Positions 56,472-64,000 of a DNA stretch of 64,000 nucleotides are shown here, one piece after another. Source of the DNA: DAONJL01 sp035405645 [NCBI: bacterium] (GTDB taxonomy: Bacteria > JAGOBX01 > DAONJL01); contig DAONJL010000003.1 in the NCBI GenBank assembly GCA_035405645.1, forward strand, positions 75,841 to 139,840, in the 5' to 3' direction. The notes beneath the pieces were generated by a model that did not search any database, had not been told where the DNA came from, and saw only the letters and a program-made list of their open reading frames with translations. How positions within the stretch are numbered: position 1 is the first letter of the stretch; each line of letters opens with the position of its first letter. A program made the position numbers and the translations under genes.

Positions 56472-57641
56472 ATGAAAAGAGCAATAATAATAGTATTAGA
56501 TAGTGTAGGAATAGGTGCAATGCCAGATGCAGCAGAATTTTTAGATGAAGGTGCAAATACATTAGGAAATTTAGCAAAAGCAATTGGTGGCTTGAATTTA
56601 CCAAATTTAGAAAAATTAGGATTAGGAAATACAGGAGAAATATTAGGAGTAAAGCCGCAAAAAAAATTTAATGGATTTTGTGCAAAAATGAAAGAAAAGT
56701 CAGTAAATAAAGATACAACAACAGGACATTGGGAAATTGCTGGTCTTTATATTGATTTTAAATTTCCAACATTTCCTGATGGATTTCCAGATGAAATAAT
56801 AAAACCATTTGAAGAACAGATAGGATTAAAAGTGTTAGGTAATAAAGCTGCTTCAGGCACAGAAATATTAAAAGAGTTAGGCGAAGAACAACAAAAAACA
56901 GGCAGACCAATTGTTTATACATCAGCAGATAGTGTATTTCAAATAGCAGCGCACGAAGAAACAACAGGATTAGAAACACTTTATAAATGGTGTGAAATAG
57001 CAAGAAAAATATTAGTTGGAAAATATTCAGTTGGTAGAGTGATTGCAAGACCATTTATAGGTGAGCCAGGTAATTATCAGCGAACATATAATCGCAAAGA
57101 TTATTCAGTATTACCACCGTCAAAAACACTACTTGATATAATTAAAGAAAATAAAAAAGAAGTAGTTGCAATTGGAAAAATAGAAGATATTTTTGCAGGA
57201 CAGGGAATAACAAGATCAATCCATACAGAAGGAAATGAAGACGGAATAAATAAGACAATTGAACAAATTAAAAATAAATTTGAAGGTTTAATTTTTACAA
57301 ATCTTGTAGATTATGATATGGTATATGGACATCGTCGGGATGTTAATGGTTATGCAAAAGCATTAAAATATTTTGATGGGCGATTACCTGAAATAATAAA
57401 TAATATGAATGATGATGATATATTATTTATCACAGCAGACCATGGCTGTGACCCGACATTTACAGCACATACTGATCACACGCGAGAGTATGTATTTTTA
57501 TGTGGTTGGAGTAAAAATATTAGACAGGGCGTAAATTTAGGCTTGCGTGAATCATTCGCTGATACTGCTGAAACAATTTTAGATTTTTTTAATTTACCAA
57601 AAATTGGGAATGGGAAAAGTTTTAAAAATTTAATTCAATGA
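56472..57641 (+). CDS. deoB: Phosphopentomutase
   Basis: DeoB interconverts ribose (or deoxyribose) 1- and 5-phosphate in nucleoside salvage. The 389-residue length is normal. It belongs to the alkaline phosphatase superfamily: D10 in [16 protein letters not shown], the phosphothreonine region [27 protein letters not shown] and [12 protein letters not shown], with late [14 protein letters not shown] metal ligands. It has a strong ribosome binding site (GGAGAAGG). No deoA, deoC or deoD neighbour is present. Confidence 0.95.
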   Translation: MKRAIIIVLDSVGIGAMPDAAEFLDEGANTLGNLAKAIGGLNLPNLEKLGLGNTGEILGVKPQKKFNGFCAKMKEKSVNKDTTTGHWEIAGLYIDFKFPTFPDGFPDEIIKPFEEQIGLKVLGNKAASGTEILKELGEEQQKTGRPIVYTSADSVFQIAAHEETTGLETLYKWCEIARKILVGKYSVGRVIARPFIGEPGNYQRTYNRKDYSVLPPSKTLLDIIKENKKEVVAIGKIEDIFAGQGITRSIHTEGNEDGINKTIEQIKNKFEGLIFTNLVDYDMVYGHRRDVNGYAKALKYFDGRLPEIINNMNDDDILFITADHGCDPTFTAHTDHTREYVFLCGWSKNIRQGVNLGLRESFADTAETILDFFNLPKIGNGKSFKNLIQ

Positions 57642-57669
57642 TTCATATTTTATTATTTGGAGGTGCTTT

Positions 57670-58347
57670 ATGGCAGACAATTTATTAAAGGAGAATGTTA
57701 CAAGTAGTGGTGAAATATATAAAAAAAAGGGGTCAGAAAAAGAAGTTAAAAAAGGTGAAGTTTTTATTGATAGAGGAATGCCATTACCACCTGGTTATGG
57801 TGAGAATGTTCTTGTTATTCTTGTTAAAGACCCACATTGGATTTATTCTTATTGGGAATTTAATGAACAGTTGCAAAATAATATAAAAAAAATATATGGC
57901 GAAAAAATATTTGAAGAATCAAAAATGGTAATTCGTGTTAAAGATAAAAATAGTAATTCTTTTTTTGATGTTGAAATTAGTCCTTTTGCAAGAAGTTGGT
58001 ATATTAGAGTTAATAATGCAGATATAGTATATTATTGTGAATTAGGTTTAATTGATAAAAATGGTAATTATATAAAATTACTCGAATCAAATACAATAGA
58101 AATACCACCTGATAAACCATCACAAAAAACAGATAGTGATTATATGATTATAAAAGAGGATTTTGAAAAAATTTTTAAATTATCCGGTGGTTATGAAATT
58201 GGACAAAATTCATTTGATATTATGCGTATTTTATCAGAACGCTTAGAAAAAGGAGTTCCTTCATCAGGCAATTTATTTGGTGCTCCTTCTTCAAATGCAC
58301 CATCATCAAAATTTTTAGGCTCTTCAAATATTTCATATAATAAATAA
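57670..58347 (+). CDS. DUF4912 domain-containing protein
   Basis: In this 225-residue soluble protein, residues about 40-155 match DUF4912: LPPGYGENVLVILVKDPHWIYSYWEFNEQ, then VIRVKDKNSNSFFDVEISPFARSWYIRV and YYCELGLIDKNGNYIKLLESNTIEIP. The tail is Ser/Pro/Gly-rich. It has a strong ribosome binding site (GGAGGTG). It is directly followed by a GH57 branching enzyme, and this pairing is common, suggesting a role in glucan binding or handling. Biochemistry of the domain is not known to me. Confidence 0.82.
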   Translation: MADNLLKENVTSSGEIYKKKGSEKEVKKGEVFIDRGMPLPPGYGENVLVILVKDPHWIYSYWEFNEQLQNNIKKIYGEKIFEESKMVIRVKDKNSNSFFDVEISPFARSWYIRVNNADIVYYCELGLIDKNGNYIKLLESNTIEIPPDKPSQKTDSDYMIIKEDFEKIFKLSGGYEIGQNSFDIMRILSERLEKGVPSSGNLFGAPSSNAPSSKFLGSSNISYNK

Positions 58348-58362
58348 ATATAGGAGAAAAAT

Positions 58363-59967
58363 ATGTTAAAAGGATATATTGCATTAATGTTGCATGCTCA
58401 TCTTCCTTTTGTTCGACATCCTGAATATGAAGATTTTTTAGAAGAAGATTGGTTATATGAAGCAATAACAGAAACTTATATTCCTTTGTATACAGTATTT
58501 GAGCGACTGTTAAATGATAATATTAATTTTAAAATAACGATGTCAATTACTCCACCACTTGCTAATATGCTTTCAGATAATTTATTACAACAAAGATATA
58601 TTAGACATCTTAATAATTTGATTGAATTAATTGAAAAAGAAGAAAAAAGAATTGGTAGCAATTCTCCATTAACAGAAGCGGTTCAAATGTATAAATATAA
58701 ATTTATTAAAGCACGCGAAATATTTTGTGACCAATATAAAAATAATATTTTAACAGGCTTTAAAAAAATTCAAGATGCTGGTGCACTTGAAATTGTGACC
58801 TGTTGTGCTACGCATGGTTTTTTACCTTTAATGATTCATAAAGAAGCAATGTATGCTCAAATTAAAGTTGCTGTTGATGATTATAAACGGTATTTTAATA
58901 AACAACCAAATGGTATATGGTTAGCTGAATGTGGATATAAACCTGGTGTTGAGCGTTTCTTAAAAGCAAATGATATTCGCTTCTTTTTTATTGATACACA
59001 TGGAATATTATTAGGAACGCCTCAACCAAAATATGGTGTTTTTGCACCTGTTTATTGTCCTAATGGTGTTGCTGCTTTTGGCCGTGATGTTGAATCTTCA
59101 AAACAGGTTTGGAGTGCTGATGAGGGATATCCAGGCGATTTTGATTATCGTGAATTTTATCGTGATGTTGGTTATGACCTTGATTATGATTACATAAAAC
59201 CTTTTTTACATAAAGATGGAATTCGTAGAAATATTGGTATTAAATATTATAGAATTACAGGGAAAGTTGCATTACATAATAAACAACCTTATATCCCAAA
59301 AAATGCAATTGAAAAAGTTGCTATTCATGCTGGAAATTTTTTATTTAATAGAACAAAGCAAGTTGAATATTTATATGATGTAATTGGTAAACCACCAATT
59401 ATTGTTTCGCCTTATGATGCTGAATTATATGGACATTGGTGGTATGAAGGTCCTGATTTTTTAAATTTCTTTTTACGAAAAACTGCTTGTGACCAGGATA
59501 TTTTGAGGCTAACAACACCTTATGAATTTTTACAATTATATCCAAAACATCAAGTAGTTCAACCTGTTATGTCAACCTGGGGTGATAAAGGATATAATGA
59601 AGTCTGGTTAAATCCTGGTAATGACTGGATTTATCGGCATTTACATAAAGGGGCTGAAATTATGATTAATTTAGCAAATAAATTTCCTGATGCTTCTGGT
59701 ATTCTTGAAAGAGCATTAAATCAATGTGCTCGTGAATTATTACTTGCACAAAGTTCTGATTGGGCTTTTATTATAACAACAAATACTATGGTAGCTTATG
59801 CTGAAAAAAGGACGCGCGACCATATTCATAATTTGTTAACTTTAAAAGACCAAATTTTAAATAATTCAATTAAAGAAGATTATTTAAAAAATTTAGAATG
59901 GCGAAATAATATTTTTCCTAATATTGATTATCGTGTATATAAAACAGATAATTCTAAAAATATATAG
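58363..59967 (+). CDS. GH57 1,4-alpha-glucan branching enzyme (DUF1957 type)
   Basis: The enzyme makes alpha-1,6 branches in glycogen or related glucan. This 534-residue protein has the first GH57 motif HAHLP (11-15), the predicted nucleophile E189 in GIWLAECGY and the predicted acid D352 in SPYDAELYGHWWYEGP. The DUF1957 helical C-terminal domain includes NQCARELLLAQSSDWAFIITTNTMV. It follows DUF4912 by 15 bp with GGAGAA as ribosome binding site. The phosphohexomutase gene 5 kb upstream could supply glucose 1-phosphate. Confidence 0.92.
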   Translation: MLKGYIALMLHAHLPFVRHPEYEDFLEEDWLYEAITETYIPLYTVFERLLNDNINFKITMSITPPLANMLSDNLLQQRYIRHLNNLIELIEKEEKRIGSNSPLTEAVQMYKYKFIKAREIFCDQYKNNILTGFKKIQDAGALEIVTCCATHGFLPLMIHKEAMYAQIKVAVDDYKRYFNKQPNGIWLAECGYKPGVERFLKANDIRFFFIDTHGILLGTPQPKYGVFAPVYCPNGVAAFGRDVESSKQVWSADEGYPGDFDYREFYRDVGYDLDYDYIKPFLHKDGIRRNIGIKYYRITGKVALHNKQPYIPKNAIEKVAIHAGNFLFNRTKQVEYLYDVIGKPPIIVSPYDAELYGHWWYEGPDFLNFFLRKTACDQDILRLTTPYEFLQLYPKHQVVQPVMSTWGDKGYNEVWLNPGNDWIYRHLHKGAEIMINLANKFPDASGILERALNQCARELLLAQSSDWAFIITTNTMVAYAEKRTRDHIHNLLTLKDQILNNSIKEDYLKNLEWRNNIFPNIDYRVYKTDNSKNI

Positions 59968-59979
59968 GAGGTGTATTGA

Positions 59980-60318
59980 GTGAAAAAAATTATTTTATTT
60001 GCTGGAATAGTAGTTGTTATTTTGTTTGTTTTAATTAATTGTTCTGGTGTTTTGCAAACATTAAAAATTGGCAATGGCATTATTCGGGGAACAGTAATTG
60101 ACCAGGATAACAAACCTGTTGTTGGTGCTATTATTACAACTGATCCTGCAACTGAATCAACAGTATCAACTTTTGAAGGATTTGTAATTAAAAATGTGCC
60201 AGTTGGTTATTATATAGTGAAAGCAACAAAACAAGGATATTCAACTGCTGCTATTGAAATCAGAGTTCAAAGAAATAAAATTTCACAAGCAGATATTCAG
60301 ATTAAAAGTATAAAATAA
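59980..60318 (+). CDS. Small lipoprotein with carboxypeptidase-regulatory-like domain
   Basis: A GTG start with AGGAGGTG in good position gives a 112-residue protein. The signal peptide ends in the lipobox VLINC, so the mature protein is lipid-anchored at Cys. Residues about 36-110 (IIRGTVIDQDNKPVVGAIITT...GFVIKNVPVGYYIVKATKQGYSTA) are a CarboxypepD_reg beta-sandwich. It is 12 bp after the branching enzyme, but its role there is unclear; it may be a surface accessory protein. Confidence 0.78.
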   Translation: MKKIILFAGIVVVILFVLINCSGVLQTLKIGNGIIRGTVIDQDNKPVVGAIITTDPATESTVSTFEGFVIKNVPVGYYIVKATKQGYSTAAIEIRVQRNKISQADIQIKSIK

Positions 60319-60331
60319 TTTAATTAAATAA

Positions 60332-61450
60332 ATGAATTATATTTTATTTAATTTAGAAAAATTTTTATATTCTGCTGGCTTTTTTTCTTTATCTATCAAA
60401 CAAATAATAATGCTTATAATAGCATCATTATTATTATATCTTGCGATAAAAAAAAAATACGAACCTTTATTACTTTTACCTATTAGTTTTGGCTGTTTAT
60501 TAACTAATTTACCATTAACTGGTTTAATGGAAGAAGGTGGATTATTAAATATTTTTTATTGGGGTGTTAAATCAGGATTATTTCCACCACTTATTTTTTT
60601 AGGTATTGGTGCGATGACTGATTTTGGTCCACTTATTGCCAATCCAAAAACTTTATTATTAGGTGCTGCTGCACAAATTGGTATTTTTATTACTTTATTT
60701 GGTGCTGTGTTATTAAAATTTTCAATTCCAGAAGCTTGTTCAATTGGGATTATTGGTGGTGCGGATGGTCCTACTGCTATTTATTTAACATCAAAATTAG
60801 CGCCACATTTATTAGGTCCTATTGCTGTTGCTGCTTATTCGTATATGGCTATGGTGCCTATTATTCAACCACCAATAATTAAATTATTAACTACAAAAAA
60901 AGAGCGGGCAACAGAAATGGCTGAATTAAAACCAATTACAAAAACATCAAAAATTTTATTTCCTTTAATTGTTACTATTTTTTCTTCGTTGCTTATTCCT
61001 GCTTCAACATCTTTAATTGGTATGTTAATGTTTGGTAATTTATTAAGAGAATCTGGTGTTGTTGAACGATTATCAAAAACAGCACAAAATGAACTAATAA
61101 ATATTGTTACAATTTTTTTAGCGCTTTCTGTTGGCGCTACAATGAAAGCTGAAAATTTTTTAACTCTTCAAACTATATATATTTTATTATTAGGATTTTT
61201 TGCTTTTGCTTGTGGAACTGCTACAGGTGTTATTTTTGGAAAAATTATGTATATTTTTACTAAAAAGAAAGTTAATCCTGTTATTGGAGCTGCTGGCGTT
61301 TCTGCTGTGCCAATGGCTGCGCGTGTTTGTCAAAAAATTGGTCTTGAAGCAAATCCTAAAAATCATTTACTTATGCATGCAATGGGTCCTAATGTAGCAG
61401 GTGTTATTGGTTCTGCTATTGTTGCTGGTATTTTATTAGCTTTAAAATAG
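60332..61450 (+). CDS. Sodium-pumping decarboxylase beta subunit (OadB/MmdB/GcdB)
   Basis: This 372-residue inner-membrane subunit couples decarboxylation of a biotin-bound carboxyl group to sodium export. About ten membrane segments are visible. Signature blocks include [54 protein letters not shown] with the essential aspartate, [16 protein letters not shown] and [19 protein letters not shown]. The alpha and gamma subunits are not in the window, so the substrate (oxaloacetate, methylmalonyl-CoA or glutaconyl-CoA) is unknown. No clear ribosome binding site was seen. Confidence 0.92.
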   Translation: MNYILFNLEKFLYSAGFFSLSIKQIIMLIIASLLLYLAIKKKYEPLLLLPISFGCLLTNLPLTGLMEEGGLLNIFYWGVKSGLFPPLIFLGIGAMTDFGPLIANPKTLLLGAAAQIGIFITLFGAVLLKFSIPEACSIGIIGGADGPTAIYLTSKLAPHLLGPIAVAAYSYMAMVPIIQPPIIKLLTTKKERATEMAELKPITKTSKILFPLIVTIFSSLLIPASTSLIGMLMFGNLLRESGVVERLSKTAQNELINIVTIFLALSVGATMKAENFLTLQTIYILLLGFFAFACGTATGVIFGKIMYIFTKKKVNPVIGAAGVSAVPMAARVCQKIGLEANPKNHLLMHAMGPNVAGVIGSAIVAGILLALK

Positions 61451-61458
61451 TGGTTTTT

Positions 61459-61611
61459 ATGCGGCAATTAAATAATAGACAAAATAAAATAGTTCATATA
61501 AAAAGGAAAAATTTAGAACCAACAAAATTATCACCAAAATTTTCTAATTTTAAAAATTTTAAAAAAGATAATAAAAATTTTTTTAAAAGTTTTGATAAGT
61601 TAATAAAATAG
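61459..61611 (+). CDS. Short basic hypothetical protein (50 residues)
   Basis: ATG at 61459 opens a 50-residue Lys/Asn/Phe-rich frame ending FKSFDKLIK, 8 bp after the decarboxylase stop. It has a weak GTGG upstream and no family. It could be a real short cotranscribed gene or chance. Confidence 0.3.
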   Translation: MRQLNNRQNKIVHIKRKNLEPTKLSPKFSNFKNFKKDNKNFFKSFDKLIK

Positions 61612-61729
61612 CATAAAATACAATATTTTAAAAATTTTTAAATAATTAGAATTAAAAGATACAGTTTCTTTTTTTACATTTTTTTTAGATAAATGATTTT
61701 TCTTAATATGTTTATTTAAGAAAAAAACG
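61612..61729. other. AT-rich spacer between the decarboxylase gene and the right-end island
   Basis: No gene, hairpin or promoter is recognisable. It leads directly into the first 116-bp direct repeat. Confidence 0.4.
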
Positions 61730-61845
61730 GGAAGTTTACAGAGATGGTATACCCTTTTCTTAAAAATATATTATTAAAAATAAAATCTAAGTTAAGAGGA
61801 AAAAAACAAAAGAAAGAAAGGTAATCAAAATCAGGAAGTCATTGC
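61730..61845 (+). repeat. Left 116-bp direct repeat bounding the right-end island
   Basis: Bases 61730-61845 match 63885-64000 at about 108 of 116 positions without gaps. The best-kept part is AGGAAAAAAACAAAAGAAAG followed by GTAATCAAAATCAGGAAG. The enclosed segment is less AT-rich than the rest of the window. Confidence 0.85.
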
Positions 61846-61945
61846 TTAATTAAAATAACAGGTTCTTTCCAATTTTTATAAGAATTTTTACGAAAAAATA
61901 GTTTGAGAGGATTATTGAATGTTTGAATAGAATTTCGATAGCGCC

Positions 61946-62440
61946 GTGAATTGTATGGGATATAGAGGCAAACAAAGAAAAGATTATAGCCGAATCACAT
62001 CGCAAAGAAATATTTATACTGTATCTTTGAATATTAATACAATGTGCGTTGAATTGAATTATCTAAAAATAAAGCAGTTAAATGAAAAAAATATTTTGCT
62101 GTTGATTATGGATTTAACTAAGTCTCCCCCAGCCCGTCGTAGCGGCAAATGAAAAAATCTAATTGACAGCGGAGCAGTGGATTTGGTATTTGCTTTGGCG
62201 CTTCTGCATCATTTGAAATTGCAAATAATATGCTGTTGCCTATTATTATTGAATTTCTATCTGTTATCTGGTGACGAGCGTTTATCGAATTTGTTACAAA
62301 ATCAGACAAACAAACTTAATTGCTGCCAACCAGTCGTAAAGATATTTTCATTAATTACAATGAAGCATATTTCGAGGATTGAATTAAAACTAAATTTGAA
62401 ATTTTCGTAAAATATCAAATTCAATATTCTGAAAGAACAT
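61946..62440 (+). pseudogene. Decayed class I SAM methyltransferase, NoeA-related
   Basis: Several reading frames joined together follow the family order. RITSQRNIYTVSLNINTMCVELNYL and NILLLIMDLTKSPPA lie in the first frame to 62152. DLVFALALLHHL follows in a frame open from 62177. IANNMLLP...IEFL and FIEFVTKSDKQT lie in a third frame. Stops and at least two frameshifts break it, and the SAM-binding WDLGANTG region is degraded to GYRGKQRKD. Intact relatives are class I methyltransferases that include nodulation protein NoeA. The gene is clearly dead. Confidence 0.75.
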
Positions 62441-62518
62441 TATATTTTATAAAAAATAAAGACTGTTTTTGATTTTTAGTTAATGTTTGAATGTATTGGG
62501 ATTTCGTTATTGTTGGGA

Positions 62519-63784
62519 TTATTGTGGTATATTTTTCAGACCGCTGATATTTGAGTTGTCGGCTAAGTAATTATTTATAAAATTACTAATTGTATTTGCA
62601 ATAATTAAATTTCCTGCCGGCGTGTGATGGCAGTGGTCGTAGAACAATTCTGTTATATTATATGTTTTTTGATAAGCAGTTCGTAAAGTAGGTAGCATAT
62701 CAAGAAATGGAATGTTTAAACGTTTCGCGGTTTCACGTAATTTACGCTGCGGAAAATCATCGACAAACTGCATTTTAACCTGCTCGGCTACAGGGAATGC
62801 GATAAACATAAGTTTGAAATGATGTCTATCTGAAAGATGCTTTAACTCGTCGAAAAAGGGCTGCATATCGTTCCATGCGGTAGCGCTCCAGGCAAGCCCC
62901 CAATCTCTGATATTTCGAATAATCAAGTTGTTAAACTCTTCTTGTTCGCGGATTCTGGCGGCTGTAATAGTATCTGACAGCGTAATTGCTGAAGTGTTCG
63001 AATTTGCCGTGGCGCTTGAGTTTTTGATCTCATTCATCCAAATTCTTAATTTTCGCGGGTTTTCCCACGAATTGGCGTTTTTGGATAATCGCATTCTGAT
63101 TATAGACGCGGTTTTATAAGCGTAATGCGCAAGCCAGAGATTATTTAATAACTTTGGAACTTTTAACAATTTTACTCCGGGTGATTGTTCGAAATCGTTC
63201 AAATAAAAATCCAGAATAACAATATCAGGTTTTACTGATAATCCGGTTTCTTTTAGAATCGCGATTTCGCTTTCAAGACCGATAGAACCGACGCCGGCGT
63301 TTATAGTCTCGATTTGATTTTGCGGATTGGAGTTTTTTGTGTTATAAATATTCTCGACAAGCCGGACAAAAGTCTCGGTTTCGGCAAGATAATCGCCGAA
63401 TGTAATTGAGTCTCCGAGAAACAGGATTCTTTTTTTTGTTTTATTCTTTAATTCAGGATTACGGTAGCCGAGCGAGTTTATGCTTATCTTAATTTCACGT
63501 TTGCTTAAAGAATGATTTTTAATGATAATATTCGTGTTAGGTCTTAATCTTCTACCTGCAGATGTTTCGATATATACGCCGCCTTCCTCGGGATGTTCGG
63601 TTAAAGTAACATGCTGCGAATCGTAATTATCGTTGGATTTAACTGATAAATTAATAATAACATTCGAAGGCTGCTCGAAAAAACAGCGGAGTGCGAGTTC
63701 GCAAAGAATAAGAGTTAAAACTGTTGCAATAGTTAGAATCAAAAATTTCGACAGAAATCGTTTTAACAAATTAATATTAGTCAT
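62519..63784 (-). CDS. Membrane-anchored SGNH/GDSL hydrolase
   Basis: This 421-residue protein has one N-terminal transmembrane segment (about 13-33) and an extracytoplasmic SGNH domain. Block I is FLGDSITFG with nucleophile S126, block II is AGVGSIG, block III is LDFYLND (N196) and block V is D383-H-C-H386. Such enzymes often remove or transfer acyl groups on surface polysaccharides. Codon use is visibly different from the rest of the window (more GCG, CGC, CTG-type codons), suggesting transfer. It lies between the 116-bp direct repeats, convergent with the dead methyltransferase gene. Confidence 0.88.
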   Translation of the reverse strand: MTNINLLKRFLSKFLILTIATVLTLILCELALRCFFEQPSNVIINLSVKSNDNYDSQHVTLTEHPEEGGVYIETSAGRRLRPNTNIIIKNHSLSKREIKISINSLGYRNPELKNKTKKRILFLGDSITFGDYLAETETFVRLVENIYNTKNSNPQNQIETINAGVGSIGLESEIAILKETGLSVKPDIVILDFYLNDFEQSPGVKLLKVPKLLNNLWLAHYAYKTASIIRMRLSKNANSWENPRKLRIWMNEIKNSSATANSNTSAITLSDTITAARIREQEEFNNLIIRNIRDWGLAWSATAWNDMQPFFDELKHLSDRHHFKLMFIAFPVAEQVKMQFVDDFPQRKLRETAKRLNIPFLDMLPTLRTAYQKTYNITELFYDHCHHTPAGNLIIANTISNFINNYLADNSNISGLKNIPQ

Positions 63785-63884
63785 ATGGCATTATTGCTAT
63801 TTTTTTAAATTAGGAAAATCAATTAATATAAAAATTATACTTCAAAAACAGATAGTTTGTCAAATAGTTTTTTTGCTATGAACA

Positions 63885-64000
63885 GGAAGTTTACACACAT
63901 AGTATACACTTTTCTTAAGAATATATTATTAAAAATAAAATCTAAATCAAGAGGAAAAAAACAAAAGAAAGAAAGGTAATCAAAATCAGGAAGCCATTGC
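63885..64000 (+). repeat. Right 116-bp direct repeat, reaching the window edge
   Basis: Second copy of the repeat at 61730-61845, same orientation, 2155 bp downstream. It may continue past the window end. The 100 bp before it (63785-63884) holds only the upstream region of the SGNH gene. Confidence 0.85.

Noticed and set aside
62177-62410. A 77-residue forward frame taken as a stand-alone gene
   Set aside because: Its first third matches the middle of the dead methyltransferase, and the rest is out of frame with the family match, so it is part of a pseudogene.
1-64000. CRISPR array or rRNA genes
   Set aside because: No regularly spaced direct repeats with unique spacers and no rRNA signature were seen anywhere in the window.

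Overview
The window is very AT-rich, bacterial and densely coded. The envelope genes point to a Gram-negative (diderm) cell: two GT9 heptosyltransferases, a Kdo-kinase-like protein, a beta-barrel porin, a Wza-type exporter and several lipoproteins. Surface proteins with lamin-tail domains and a FlgD-like C-terminal module, together with a bacterial DNA topoisomerase VI, fit an uncultured candidate phylum better than a well-known model lineage. I cannot place it further from sequence alone. The standard bacterial code is used, with TGA as a stop. There is no rRNA operon and no CRISPR array.

Layout. (1) 1-15220 (+) is a surface-protein cluster. It holds a giant protein with four lamin-tail domains and six Ig-like repeats (5' end outside the window), a small discoidin/FN3 protein, a DUF11-like exported protein and a 1423-residue Ig-repeat protein with a FlgD-like tail. 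(2) 15476-17984 holds the RNA ligase rtcB, an N6-adenine methyltransferase and a small convergent gene with its own strong promoter. (3) 17985-21809 is an accessory stretch: REP-like palindromes, an HTH-receiver regulator, a leader with a hairpin and two mini-ORFs, and a porin. (4) 21810-35984 (-) is a packed 14-gene run with many 4-17 bp overlaps. It mixes LPS-core genes, topoisomerase VI A and B, a Xer recombinase, folate and malate enzymes, a Maf-like glycosyltransferase and a sodium symporter. (5) 36209-46997 (+) holds tRNA-Pro, smc and a polysaccharide polymerisation/export group (Wza, Wzc-like kinase, TPR lipoprotein, O-antigen ligase/polymerase). (6) 47043-54865 holds an MBL-fold hydrolase, a probably leaderless Crp/Fnr regulator, a GT87-like protein, a decayed phosphoesterase, RNase P RNA, a phosphohexomutase, serC and a GNAT acetyltransferase. 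(7) 54915-56380 is a broken Rpn-type transposase gene with a triplicated 3' tail next to tRNA-Ala. (8) 56472-61611 holds deoB, a DUF4912 protein with a GH57 branching enzyme, a lipoprotein and an oxaloacetate-decarboxylase beta subunit. (9) 61730-64000 is a less AT-rich island between two 116-bp direct repeats, carrying a decayed methyltransferase gene and an SGNH hydrolase.

Working together. Groups 1, 4 and 5 all build the cell surface: LPS core, exported polysaccharide, and very large adhesin-like proteins. Phosphohexomutase, DeoB and GH57 serve sugar and glycogen metabolism. The sodium symporter and the decarboxylase beta subunit suggest that a sodium gradient is used. The most unusual items are the bacterial topoisomerase VI, the lamin-tail surface cluster, the decaying Rpn locus with tandem tail copies, and the repeat-bounded island at the right end.
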